From NCBI RefSeq assembly GCF_006658505.1, contig NZ_VFUZ01000008.1, positions 176,129 to 240,128 on the forward strand: a stretch of DNA of 64,000 nt, written 5' to 3'. The translations under genes were made by a program, and so were the position numbers. Position 1 is the stretch's first letter, and each line of letters begins with the position of its first letter. Positions 36,269 to 44,256 of this stretch are shown here, piece after piece. Origin of the DNA: Mesorhizobium sp. B2-4-15. Its GTDB lineage: Bacteria; Pseudomonadota; Alphaproteobacteria; Rhizobiales; Rhizobiaceae. The notes beneath the pieces were generated by a model. The model saw only the letters and a list, made by a program, of their open reading frames with translations. It did not search any database and was not told the origin of the DNA.

Positions 36269-37429
36269 ATGGCATCAATTCGCAAGCGTAACGGCAGGTG
36301 GAACGTCCAAGTCAGACGGAAGGGATCATCACCAAGATCACGAAGTTTTCTCGTCAAGGCTGATGCCCTCGAATGGGCCAGAGAGATCGAACGATCACTA
36401 GACCGACAAGAGCTAGGACCAGACAGGAAGACACTCAAAGGTATCACCCTGGCTGAACTCGTCACTCGATACCGGGACGAAGTCCTTCCGAAGAAGCGGT
36501 CATGCCGATTTGAAACCATCCTGCTCGACAGGTTCATGCGCCACTCTATCGCTTCGAAAAGTTTGAACGACCTCCAATCGAAGGACTTCGCACAGTACCG
36601 TGACCAAAGGCTTAAGGAGGTTTCGAGGCTGACTGGTCGCCCCGTGACGGCAAACTCATTGAGACGAGAACTCGCCCCGCTCTATCACATGTTCAAGATG
36701 GCCAAGGCGGAATGGCATATCCCGACCGGAAACCCTCTCCAAGACCTGTATCTGCCTGCGATAGATGTCAGACGTGAACGACGCCTACGTCCCGGAGAGG
36801 AAGAACGATTGCTGTCGCAAGCCCGGCAGTTGAGGCAACTGAATGGTGAGCCTAATCCCTACGTCGTTCCTATCATCTTGTTCGCCCTAGAGACGGCCAT
36901 GCGGCAGGGTGAAATCCTTCGGATAGAACTCAGGAACATCGACTTCGAACGCTCTTTGCTGGTCATCCCCTTCACGAAGAACGGCCATTCGAGAACGATC
37001 CCGCTGACGAACAAGGCAAAGGCTTGTCTCACACTGGCTTTCGCTCAACCACGTCCTGACCAGACGGAACGGAATTCCTTTGAGGGCTTCGCCCGAATCG
37101 GGCCACCTCATGTCATTCCGACGACGAAAGCATTCCCGATACACGTCGAAGTTCTAAAGACCTCTTGGACCCGGATATGCAGACGTGCGACGCCAAGGAT
37201 TGAAGACCTTCATTTCCATGACCTCCGACACGAAGCGATATCTCGCCTGTTTGAGCTTGGTCTGACGGTCCCGGAAGTCGCCTCGATCTCAGGCCACAGG
37301 ACGCTTGCCCAGTTGATGAGGTATTCCCACGCCAGTCAGGAGGCAGTCAGGGCGAAACTCTTGGATCGGCCATCGATATCGTCAACGATGGAACGAAAGG
37401 CCCTTCCCTCACCAGAGCTAACTATCTGA
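36269..37429 (+). CDS. Tyrosine recombinase (integrase) of the element
   Basis: The 386-residue protein begins with an AP2-like arm-binding region (MASIRKRNGRWNVQVRRKGS) and a SAM-like core-binding domain (about 58-150). The C-terminal catalytic domain follows with Arg212 (ETAMRQGEILRI), His317/Arg320 (HDLRHEAISR), His343 (SGHRT) and nucleophile Tyr352 (MRYSHAS), all present. It should catalyse integration and excision at the 12-bp core. It lies directly inside the left end and points inward. Confidence 0.95.
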   Translation: MASIRKRNGRWNVQVRRKGSSPRSRSFLVKADALEWAREIERSLDRQELGPDRKTLKGITLAELVTRYRDEVLPKKRSCRFETILLDRFMRHSIASKSLNDLQSKDFAQYRDQRLKEVSRLTGRPVTANSLRRELAPLYHMFKMAKAEWHIPTGNPLQDLYLPAIDVRRERRLRPGEEERLLSQARQLRQLNGEPNPYVVPIILFALETAMRQGEILRIELRNIDFERSLLVIPFTKNGHSRTIPLTNKAKACLTLAFAQPRPDQTERNSFEGFARIGPPHVIPTTKAFPIHVEVLKTSWTRICRRATPRIEDLHFHDLRHEAISRLFELGLTVPEVASISGHRTLAQLMRYSHASQEAVRAKLLDRPSISSTMERKALPSPELTI

Positions 37430-37503
37430 TTTACATACGTTTCCGGCCCATCGGAATGTCACACAGACTTACTAGGCCCTTGCACCCGTCTTGGGCCTTT
37501 TCT

Positions 37504-37734
37504 TTACGGTTTACTACGCCTCATGTGCTCAGCGGTCAAAGCATTGATTTGTATGGGGGTTTCGCCCTGCTGGTAAACACCATCGGCGATAAAGGTGACG
37601 TTCTCGACTGTCACCATCCATTCGCGCCCCTCTGTAGCGATTTGAAGTAGGTCCCCGGCACGTGGCACCGCAGCGAACTTATATGGCGTCCCCGTCATAC
37701 TGCGATTGATAAAGACCATGCAAGTCACACTCAT
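37504..37734 (-). CDS. Small protein downstream of the RelA/SpoT gene, possible antitoxin
   Basis: The 76-residue protein is beta-rich by pattern (CMVFINRSM, KFAAVPRAGDLLQIATEG, WMVTVENVTFIADGVY) and ends in a basic tail. I recognise no family. It follows the RelA/SpoT-domain gene by 30 bases in the same direction, so the two probably form one transcript. Small alarmone-synthetase toxins are usually paired with a small antitoxin gene, which makes this a candidate; that is inference from position only. Confidence 0.6.
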   Translation of the reverse strand: MSVTCMVFINRSMTGTPYKFAAVPRAGDLLQIATEGREWMVTVENVTFIADGVYQQGETPIQINALTAEHMRRSKP

Positions 37735-37764
37735 TCGGAAGAACCTTCTGTTGAATAATAGTGA

Positions 37765-38916
37765 TCAGCGCTGAGGCATATAAGATTTCAACCAAGACAG
37801 GTCGAGGAAGCTAGACGACTTTTTCTTAGTGGCCCTTACACTTTGTGCTGCCTGTCTTGCCACCCTGTGAAGCCTGTCGGGATAAACGATGGTCTTCAGG
37901 TGATCGGTGAACATTTGCACATCCATGAAATAGTTCGGGAACGCCCGAGTTAGGTCTTCAATTTTGTTGACCTCCGCCAGTACGGATATAAACCTCCCGC
38001 CAGTTTCCGAAGCACTAAAGCCTTCGGTCGCATTGATCGGTTGATTGTAGCCGGTGACGTGAACCTCCTTCCTATCACGGTCGATTTGGACCAGATAGAA
38101 TTTGGCGCTCCCCTTGTATTTCGGGGCATAATGGAACGCCTGATTGATATTCTCCAAGAAGACCACTGCATTCAACTTGGCGTTCAAATGACGAAGCTCT
38201 TGATGTCGCTCTCGCTTGCCTTCCGGGGTGCCTGGAACTGCCGCGCCGTCTTCCTCGATCGCAAAATCAGTGGACATTAACGCGAACAGACGAAGCCAGT
38301 CGGGATCACCGTTGCCGCGCTTCATATTCTCACGTCGCATGATCCCCACGGCTTCAACGGCAGTCGCCCAAGCGTGCTGCAACCCGGTCCTCAATTGGAC
38401 CTCAATGCGCCTGTCCCTGTGCTGCTGTTCGTTCACCAGTGGTTGGAACTCCATTACCAGATGGTGTCCCCGATATCCGGAAGGCCTTGGATTGGCGAAG
38501 TAGTCAGTGTCATTGCGGATACGATGGACGGTCGCGCCCTCCCGGTACTTCGCAATCAGTTGCCGATAATCATCGACAGAATCCATAATCGCCCGACAGC
38601 CGCCTAAATCTTGAATCTGGTCGAACTTGGTGGTGCTCTCCCCAAGCTTCTCTCGAATGGATTGCATCCGTTTCAGGCGGGCGGAAGTGATGCCCGTTAG
38701 CTTGACGCCGCGCTGTCGAACGTTGACGCTTAACTCGTGATGTATGCGCCTCATGGGGTAGATGTGAGAGTTTCGCCAATTGTAGGCAATACGAAAGACC
38801 TCCCGATAGTGTTCAAGATTTGAGTGGTCCTCCGCGACGAGCATCTTTCCAGACAACTCTTCGCCTACGCGAACGATTTGCTTCCGAAGGTAATCGAATT
38901 TCGGATAGTCACTCAT
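37765..38916 (-). CDS. RelA/SpoT nucleotidyltransferase-domain protein
   Basis: The 383-residue protein has a (p)ppGpp-synthetase-type domain (about 75-195): KRMQSIREKL, KFDQIQDLGGCRAIMD (metal-binding Asp), YFANPRPSGYRGHHLVMEF (G-loop) and RIEVQLRTGLQHAWATAVE (catalytic Glu). There is no HD hydrolase, TGS or ACT domain. The C-terminal 180 residues are unlike long Rel proteins and may be a sensor or neutralising domain. Such cargo in mobile elements includes toxic small alarmone synthetases and phage-defence proteins. Whether the product is an alarmone or a modified tRNA cannot be told. The gene faces away from the main operon. Confidence 0.85.
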   Translation of the reverse strand: MSDYPKFDYLRKQIVRVGEELSGKMLVAEDHSNLEHYREVFRIAYNWRNSHIYPMRRIHHELSVNVRQRGVKLTGITSARLKRMQSIREKLGESTTKFDQIQDLGGCRAIMDSVDDYRQLIAKYREGATVHRIRNDTDYFANPRPSGYRGHHLVMEFQPLVNEQQHRDRRIEVQLRTGLQHAWATAVEAVGIMRRENMKRGNGDPDWLRLFALMSTDFAIEEDGAAVPGTPEGKRERHQELRHLNAKLNAVVFLENINQAFHYAPKYKGSAKFYLVQIDRDRKEVHVTGYNQPINATEGFSASETGGRFISVLAEVNKIEDLTRAFPNYFMDVQMFTDHLKTIVYPDRLHRVARQAAQSVRATKKKSSSFLDLSWLKSYMPQR

Positions 38917-39437
38917 CGGGCCTTAGTTCCGCTGACTAAAGATAGCGGTCGCCCGCCGGGGATCGAATCAACGCCGTAGCGTACCGGACTCATCAACAAG
39001 GAACAATATTTTCAGGAAGGCCCAAGGATTGCCGTAATCGCTTCGTCTAATGGTCATCTGGGGATAGCTCCACAGTCTTTCTGACATGAGCGACATGAAG
39101 GCCCAGCTTCGTTAGGCAAGTCGTCTTTGCCTGCCCTAGTAGCCAACTGAAAGCCCTCAAAGGTGAGTACGCGAAAGCGGGTGCCAGGCAGACGACGGGG
39201 TCAGTGAGGCAGCAAGGGTTGCGCCAAGAGACTGGCCGGGAACGGGTGGCGTGAGCCTGTAACCCTTCCTATTTGGCCACTGTGGACCGTAGGGAGCCTA
39301 CCCGGATTGTCCACTAGCGAGAGCGTCCTATCATCTGATTTGCTACCGCTCAAAAACACTCTGGGTACAATAGCCAGCGGGATCGATGGCTTGTTGAAGC
39401 GACTTCCGATATATTTTATGTAACCTTGCGTTTGCTA
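38917..39437. other. Folded non-coding region of the element
   Basis: No coding frame is supported. Several helices can be drawn in succession: GTCGTCT..GCCTG (39120-39133) with CAGGCAGACGAC (39185-39196); inside it CGC-GAAA-GCG; AAGGGTT (39214-39220) with AACCCTT (39261-39267), continued by GCGCC with GGCGT; and TGGAC...GTCCA enclosing GTAGG-GAG-CCTAC (about 39282-39313). Nested GC-matched stems in a 250-base stretch suggest a structured RNA or a replication/regulatory region. Strand is undecided. Its first 70 bases should hold the RelA/SpoT gene promoter. Confidence 0.5.
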
Positions 39438-39466
39438 TTGACTTTCTTGTTAATTTATGCTATAAT
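39438..39466 (+). promoter_or_regulatory. Consensus sigma70 promoter of the element operon
   Basis: TTGACT (39438-39443), a 17-base spacer and TATAAT (39461-39466) make a near-perfect promoter. Transcription would start near 39473, about 100 bases before the first supported start codon. Confidence 0.8.
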
Positions 39467-39572
39467 AGGGAGAATCCAGAGCAAATTTAAAGCTTGTAGA
39501 TTCAGCATACAAATTGCAATCAGACTTGATAAACTCAAACCCACTGCCGTTTTGGCAGCAACCAAAGGAACC

Positions 39573-39908
39573 ATGGACGAAATCAGCATTTCCGAAATTG
39601 CATCATTAGGAACAAAAGAACTCAACTACATCGGCTCAAGCCCTAATCCCTTCGACGTGACAGTCATCAGCGTCAAGAAGGGTCGCGACGAAGGGCACGT
39701 CAAACTCCTCCGCTCTGAAACTCATCTATACCGTGCTGGCTTTGTCGGCATCGAAGGTCCGGAGCTTGGTAGCTTTACCAGTCGAACAGATCTCGTCCGC
39801 GCCCTGATCGATTGGGCGTCCAAGAACGGATGGGCGTTCGAGATGGCCCACTATGCGTCAGCGACAGGTCAGCGTCTCGACGTCAATCCATCCTCATTCC
39901 TGACCTAA
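39573..39908 (+). CDS. Hypothetical protein, first gene of the element operon
   Basis: The 111-residue soluble protein begins MDEISISEIASLGTKELNYI; ATG 39573 has AAAGGA 5 bases upstream. An in-frame start at 39426 would overlap the promoter and is rejected. The middle (HVKLLRSETHLYRAGFVGIE) and end (RALIDWASKNGWAFEMAHYA) look like an alpha/beta fold. No family recognised. It heads a chain of closely spaced genes that ends with the P-loop ATPase, so a helper role in element maintenance is plausible. Confidence 0.65.
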   Translation: MDEISISEIASLGTKELNYIGSSPNPFDVTVISVKKGRDEGHVKLLRSETHLYRAGFVGIEGPELGSFTSRTDLVRALIDWASKNGWAFEMAHYASATGQRLDVNPSSFLT

Positions 39909-39975
39909 TCTCCTAAACTCTACTCACTGTTTCAACAATCTATTTTCAAAATCTGTTTTTCAGAAAGGTAATTTT

Positions 39976-40269
39976 ATGCCTGTCAATGTCTCTATTTCCG
40001 ACCGTTCAATGATCGCCAAGAATGTGGCCGACATGGGTGATGCCGAACGAGAGTTGCTTCGTCGTCGTGCCCATGAGGCTGCCGATGCCATCGAAGGGGC
40101 GCTCTCGCCAGAGTTCAGCCGCATGGTGACGCTCGCTCTTCTAGAACGGGGTGGTGCGACCGACGAGGGAGCAGTCGAACGGTACCTCGATTCGATCAAG
40201 GTGAATCAGAAGCCGGTCAACACCAAATCGATCTTTGCCCAAAAGGGCGCAAGTCGGAGCGCTTTCTGA
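39976..40269 (+). CDS. Hypothetical helical protein of the element operon
   Basis: The 97-residue protein is mostly helical (DAERELLRRRAHEAADAIEG, SPEFSRMVTLALLERGG) and could be a small DNA-binding or regulatory factor, but no known fold is clear. AAAGG precedes ATG 39976. The TGA stop shares one base with the ATG of the next gene (TGATG), so translation is coupled. Confidence 0.65.
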   Translation: MPVNVSISDRSMIAKNVADMGDAERELLRRRAHEAADAIEGALSPEFSRMVTLALLERGGATDEGAVERYLDSIKVNQKPVNTKSIFAQKGASRSAF

Positions 40270-40775
40270 TGAAGGCGCGTTCTGTACGTATCACAGAGGC
40301 GGAGGGTCCCAAGGGACTCTTCGTCGTGCATGTCCCGTTGTCGCGCTTCGGCAAAGACGAGGCTGTTCTTGAACTCTCAGCCTACAACGAACTCGTCGCT
40401 CTGAAGCTCTATCCCAACTGGTCGATCCTAGGCGGGGGCGTCTATGCCAGAGGCCCGAACGGTCTTCGTCTTCTCGTCGCTCGTGTCCTGACGGATGCCA
40501 AGGCTGGCGAGGTCGTGGAGTACCGTGACGGCAATCCGCTTAACTTGTGCCTGGAAAATCTCGCAGTACGGGACGGGTTCTCTACCAAGCATGATCGTGC
40601 CCTACTCGTTGAAGCGAGGGATCGTTTAGAGGCTGAGAAGGCCGAGAGCATCAAAGCCGGTTCCTATCATCCGCGATTCCGAAAGCCGTTGATCTTCCGT
40701 CCTGACAGCGTGGTGAAGTCCCGTCGTCGTGGTCGTGTCGTCTATTCGCAGCCACAGGGAGCGGTCCCACGATGA
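40269..40775 (+). CDS. HNH-like protein lacking the usual catalytic histidines
   Basis: The 168-residue protein contains a stretch (about residues 62-100: GLRLLVARVLTDAKAGEVVE, YRDGNPLNLCLENLAVRDG) that follows the phage HNH endonuclease pattern 'LH.LV....G..VDH.DGN.LNN...NL'. However, the catalytic His positions read Ala/Glu-Tyr instead. It may be a DNA-binding descendant rather than a nuclease. The C-terminus is basic (VVKSRRRGRVVYSQ). It is coupled on both sides, with the next frame starting inside its stop codon (ATGA). Confidence 0.6.
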   Translation: MKARSVRITEAEGPKGLFVVHVPLSRFGKDEAVLELSAYNELVALKLYPNWSILGGGVYARGPNGLRLLVARVLTDAKAGEVVEYRDGNPLNLCLENLAVRDGFSTKHDRALLVEARDRLEAEKAESIKAGSYHPRFRKPLIFRPDSVVKSRRRGRVVYSQPQGAVPR

Positions 40776-40849
40776 GTTACCACCATGCCCCTGCGTCCTT
40801 CTACCCGGAAGTTGCTGAATGCGCTGACCAGATGTTTACGGCGCTATGA
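40772..40849 (+). CDS. 25-residue microprotein in the element operon
   Basis: A frame of 25 codons (MSYHHAPASFYPEVAECADQ, then MFTAL) starts in an ATGA overlap with the preceding stop and ends in an ATGA overlap with the next start. It exactly bridges two genes. Such perfect junctions on both sides argue that it is translated, either as a real small protein or as a coupling device. Nothing is known about its function. Confidence 0.5.
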   Translation: MSYHHAPASFYPEVAECADQMFTAL

Positions 40850-41244
40850 CCGAGACCATCGTCGTCGAATACACTGGCAGCTATCGGGCTACCCATCGCG
40901 ACAGTGGCACTACCATCGATACGTCTGACTCGGCATCCGGTCGGCGCACTTACAAAGACCCGCTCGGCCCACTCTGCCGTGTCATCCGCGATGAGGTAGG
41001 ATTTTCGCCCGATACCCTGATCCATGTCGAGCGGGATGGCGTCCCTGTCTTCAAGCGGGATCACAGCCTTGCTTATTGGGCTGATCACGATGTTGTCGAT
41101 GAACAAACCAAGGTGGCGAAGCGGATAAAATATCGGTCTTTTGATGTTCCCGCTGTCTCGGATCACCCGATCCCGTTGGATGCGCTGAAAGGCCACCACC
41201 ACCACCCAAACAAAGGCATTTTAGACGCTGGGGTGACCGCATGA
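40846..41244 (+). CDS. Hypothetical protein of the element operon
   Basis: The 132-residue soluble protein begins TETIVVEYTGSYRATHRDSG and has a His-rich stretch near the C-terminus (GHHHHPNKG). The rest is a mixed alpha/beta pattern without recognisable motif. Its start overlaps the microprotein stop and its own stop overlaps the next ATG (ATGATG), so it is part of a translationally coupled chain. Confidence 0.62.
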   Translation: MTETIVVEYTGSYRATHRDSGTTIDTSDSASGRRTYKDPLGPLCRVIRDEVGFSPDTLIHVERDGVPVFKRDHSLAYWADHDVVDEQTKVAKRIKYRSFDVPAVSDHPIPLDALKGHHHHPNKGILDAGVTA

Positions 41245-41567
41245 TGGTCAAGCTAAACAAGGTCTGGGGGGTCGTCGTGCGCGGCGACTCCTTCATTCTC
41301 CAAAAGAACGGACGAGACTTCAGGGCCTACGGCTCCGTCCGCGAGCTTTGGGAGAACGGGCGGAACCTATTCGGCAAGGTAGACGACACTGCAATAAATC
41401 GCCTGTTTATACTCAGATCGGTCGATCCTGCCATAATCCCAGACGGCGAAATCAAACCGGTGAAGCTGGGTTACTGGCTTCATCCTGAACAACTGCCCAA
41501 GAGAAAGGAAAGCCACGTTGGCGATAAACGGATTTGGCGACATCGCGCATGCACTAGGATTGAATGA
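41241..41567 (+). CDS. Hypothetical protein of the element operon
   Basis: The 108-residue product (VKLNKVWGVVVRGDSFILQK ... GYWLHPEQLPKRKESH) is soluble and of unknown family. Its ATG overlaps the previous stop. The last 50 bases overlap the start of the P-loop ATPase gene in another frame, which is unusual within this operon and leaves either this C-terminus or the ATPase start open to revision. Confidence 0.55.
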   Translation: MMVKLNKVWGVVVRGDSFILQKNGRDFRAYGSVRELWENGRNLFGKVDDTAINRLFILRSVDPAIIPDGEIKPVKLGYWLHPEQLPKRKESHVGDKRIWRHRACTRIE

Positions 41568-43563
41568 ATACGAAGCTCCTGAAGTGAGGATTTATCAAGA
41601 GGGGTCCGATGAAAGCCCCGTGGGTCGGCACGTAGTGCCACTAGAGGAGCGAAGCTCCGACCGAAAGGTCGTTTACAGGGTCGATGGTGTCGAGATCGGA
41701 GGGGTCAAAGAATACCTCGCCTATCTCGCTTGGAGAGAGAGCCACAAGCGTCCCCACGCCACCCTTGCCGAACAGACGATGGATGACCTGCGCGAGACGT
41801 TCAAACGAAACGGCCATCAACCATCGACTGCCCAATGGGTAGGCTTGAAGGATTTGGTTTCCAGCCTTGAGGCAATGGCCGACGGCAAAGCCGAGAAACT
41901 CTATTACCTTTCCCCGCTGGACCCCGGCGTAGGCAAGTCTCAGTCGATAATCCATTTCTCCCGTCGTCTGCTTAGGTCAGAAGCCCACAAAAATGTTTCG
42001 GTCCTGATCTGTCTTGGCCGTCTGGCAGAGATCAAGCCAATGATCGAACAGATGGGATTGGATGACGGTGATTTTGCTGTCCTTGTCCAAGAGGCTGACC
42101 AAGACAAGACGAATGAAAGGACGGTGCTCCTTCGAGAATTGAACAAAGCCGGCAATGCCGACAAACGCAGAGCTAGGGTGCTTTTCACGACACAACAGAT
42201 GGTCGATTCCCGGACTAGGCGTCACGACAGCTTTGAGGCGACGGAGGATTTCCATTACCAAGGCAGACCGCGACAAGTCCGCATATGGGATGAGGCCATA
42301 TTGAGGGCCAGGGAGATGAGAATTTCCGCTGCTCTGATTGGTGGGATGCTACCCGCTGCGACCTATAGCGAAAGCCTCACCAAGGCATTGAACACCGTCA
42401 AAGCCGGCATCGAGACCAAGGACCATGGGGCGGAATTCTGGGTTCCTGATCTGCCTGCGGAAACTGATCTAGACACAAACGACATCCTCGCCCGCTATGG
42501 GGACGAGAAGGATGCAATCAAGGAAGCCGCAAGCGACCTATGGGAGTTGTCGAACACTCCCGTGATTGTAGAGAAGATCGGAGCAACCAGCGCCGCTATC
42601 CACTACAAGAAACACCTACCCGATGACCTTAAGCCAATGGTCGTCTGCGACGCCTCAGGCAGGGTCAGGAAGACCTACCAGCATTGGGAAAAGGATGTTG
42701 GAAAGGAACTAGTCACCCTCTCTCACGGTGGCAAAAACTACCGAGACCTGACTGTCCACATTTGGAGGCGTGGCGGAGGCAAGGCTTCGTGGGATGAAGA
42801 TGGCGCGGAGACCCTGCTAGAGGGTATTGTTAGGACCATTGATGACAAGCCGGACGCAAGATTTCTCATCGTCCACCATAAGGCTTCCAAGCGTGTCGCC
42901 GATGTCGAGAAAGCGATTCGGAGACGGGTCAAGGATTCGAGACGACTGAAGTTCACGTACTGGGGTGGGTCCGATTTCAAGGCGACAAACCAGTATCGGG
43001 ATATCGAGAACGTCATCCTCGCTGGAACGCTCTTCTATGACCAAGAGACCTATATCGCTAGAGCGAGGATGTCATCGGGTGTCCGGTCCCAAGAGCAGTT
43101 AGACAAGGCTAAGCTCGCGTCGATCAAACATGGCGAACATGCTGACCTGATCCTTCAAGCTCTGTGCCGTGGCGCGGTCAGGAAGAGCATCGACGGGGCT
43201 TGTGGGAAGTGTGACGCCTACATCATTGCCGACCCTCAGACAGGCATCCCTGCCATGTTGGAACACAAGGGCGATATCGACATATTCCCCGGATCGAAAG
43301 CCGTTGATTGGTCGCCGGTCGAGCGTCAGTTGACCGGCAAGGTCGGAGAGGCTGTCAGCTTCATAGTCCAGTTCTTCAGGGACAACCCCGGTCATGGGGA
43401 CAAACTACCCGCTCCGCTGGTGGCGAACAAACTCGGCATGACTCGACAAGATTGGAGTAACGACGTTCTAAGTCACCGGGACTTCGAGGGGGCACTTGCT
43501 GCCCAAGGAATCCGCCTCGTGCGCATGAGAGGCAAAGGTGGAAGCCACTTCGCAAGAATGTAG
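41518..43563 (+). CDS. Large P-loop ATPase, helicase-like, possible replication protein
   Basis: The 681-residue protein has a Walker A motif at 136-141 (LDPGVGKSQS), a Walker B-like IWDEA at about 256-260 and a downstream region (YWGGSDFKATNQYRDIENVI, AGTLFYDQETYIARAR) that resembles the C-terminal helicase motifs of SF2 enzymes. A CGKC pair at about 561-564 may bind zinc. TTG 41518 is the proposed start, with AAAGGAAA before it; the frame has no earlier start after the last stop. It is the last gene of the operon and is followed by tandem repeats and inverted repeats. A role in replicating the excised element is inferred. Confidence 0.65.
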   Translation: MAINGFGDIAHALGLNEYEAPEVRIYQEGSDESPVGRHVVPLEERSSDRKVVYRVDGVEIGGVKEYLAYLAWRESHKRPHATLAEQTMDDLRETFKRNGHQPSTAQWVGLKDLVSSLEAMADGKAEKLYYLSPLDPGVGKSQSIIHFSRRLLRSEAHKNVSVLICLGRLAEIKPMIEQMGLDDGDFAVLVQEADQDKTNERTVLLRELNKAGNADKRRARVLFTTQQMVDSRTRRHDSFEATEDFHYQGRPRQVRIWDEAILRAREMRISAALIGGMLPAATYSESLTKALNTVKAGIETKDHGAEFWVPDLPAETDLDTNDILARYGDEKDAIKEAASDLWELSNTPVIVEKIGATSAAIHYKKHLPDDLKPMVVCDASGRVRKTYQHWEKDVGKELVTLSHGGKNYRDLTVHIWRRGGGKASWDEDGAETLLEGIVRTIDDKPDARFLIVHHKASKRVADVEKAIRRRVKDSRRLKFTYWGGSDFKATNQYRDIENVILAGTLFYDQETYIARARMSSGVRSQEQLDKAKLASIKHGEHADLILQALCRGAVRKSIDGACGKCDAYIIADPQTGIPAMLEHKGDIDIFPGSKAVDWSPVERQLTGKVGEAVSFIVQFFRDNPGHGDKLPAPLVANKLGMTRQDWSNDVLSHRDFEGALAAQGIRLVRMRGKGGSHFARM

Positions 43564-43625
43564 GGAGAACAGGTTTCGACATCCCTCATGGTCTTGGTTT
43601 TTGATTGTTCGACATATAAGGAATC

Positions 43626-43673
43626 TAATGTAGGGATTTACACATTATACTTAAGGGACATTTCCCTACATTA
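43626..43673. repeat. 11-bp inverted repeat after the ATPase gene
   Basis: TAATGTAGGGA (43626-43636) and TCCCTACATTA (43663-43673) are exact reverse complements around 26 AT-rich bases. It is either a protein-binding site or a weak hairpin. Confidence 0.7.
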
Positions 43674-43781
43674 AACTCCTAGCTCCCGACAAGGGGTACT
43701 GAACTCCCGAAGGGTAGAGGACTTATCTCCTTCGATCTTTGGAGGTGGTTTACTCTAGTGAACCTGCGGTGCTTGTTTTGG

Positions 43782-43837
43782 CCCTCTAGCTCTCGCCCTC
43801 TAGCTCTGGCCCTCTAGCTCTGGCCCTCTAGCTCTCG
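43782..43837. repeat. Four tandem 14-bp iteron-like repeats
   Basis: CCCTCTAGCTCTSG is repeated four times head to tail without spacers (S alternates C, G, G, C). Directly repeated units beside a possible replication ATPase are typical of plasmid or element origins. Confidence 0.8.
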
Positions 43838-44256
43838 CCCAAGAGGTTTGACCTTTAGGTTTGCAGACCGCTACGTGTTACCAAATTAGGAATAAAAACA
43901 AAGCTCTAGAAGACTTTACCTCTAGGTTATTCCCGGTCACTCTTGTCACACTCTGGTCACAACGAGGACCCTGTTCGTCGTCATCCCGCCGGGGAACCAA
44001 GCAAGGGGATTTCTCCCCGCTCCTCGTCGAGGGTCCCGTTTTCCGGTAAATTCTTGGAGAAATTTTCAGGGGGTCATACCTTAAGTCTTGGCCGGGGGCT
44101 GCCCCCCTTGTACCCCCATCGGGCGAGCCTCAGTTAAGGTTCAGACCGTTAGTATTGATGCCTCAGACATGTTTATTGATGTCTTATACATCATCCGTAA
44201 CGACCATCAACGATCTAGATATTTTTGTCGACCAAACGGCTGGTGTCTACGCAGCG

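Noticed and set aside
37765..38916. Housekeeping Rel/SpoT
   Set aside because: Lacks HD, TGS and ACT domains, is under 400 residues and lies inside a mobile element.
38940..38975. tRNA-like fragment (CGCCCGCCGGGGATCGAATC)
   Set aside because: It resembles the reverse complement of a tRNA 3' end, but the T-stem does not pair and no other arm is found. A tRNA gene or att site is not supported.
39426..39572. N-terminal extension of the first operon gene
   Set aside because: It would start upstream of the TATAAT box, so it could not be translated from that promoter; ATG 39573 has its own ribosome site.
43782..43837. Four 14-mers as a small CRISPR or a coding repeat
   Set aside because: Units are contiguous and in no supported frame; an iteron or simple tandem repeat is the better reading.
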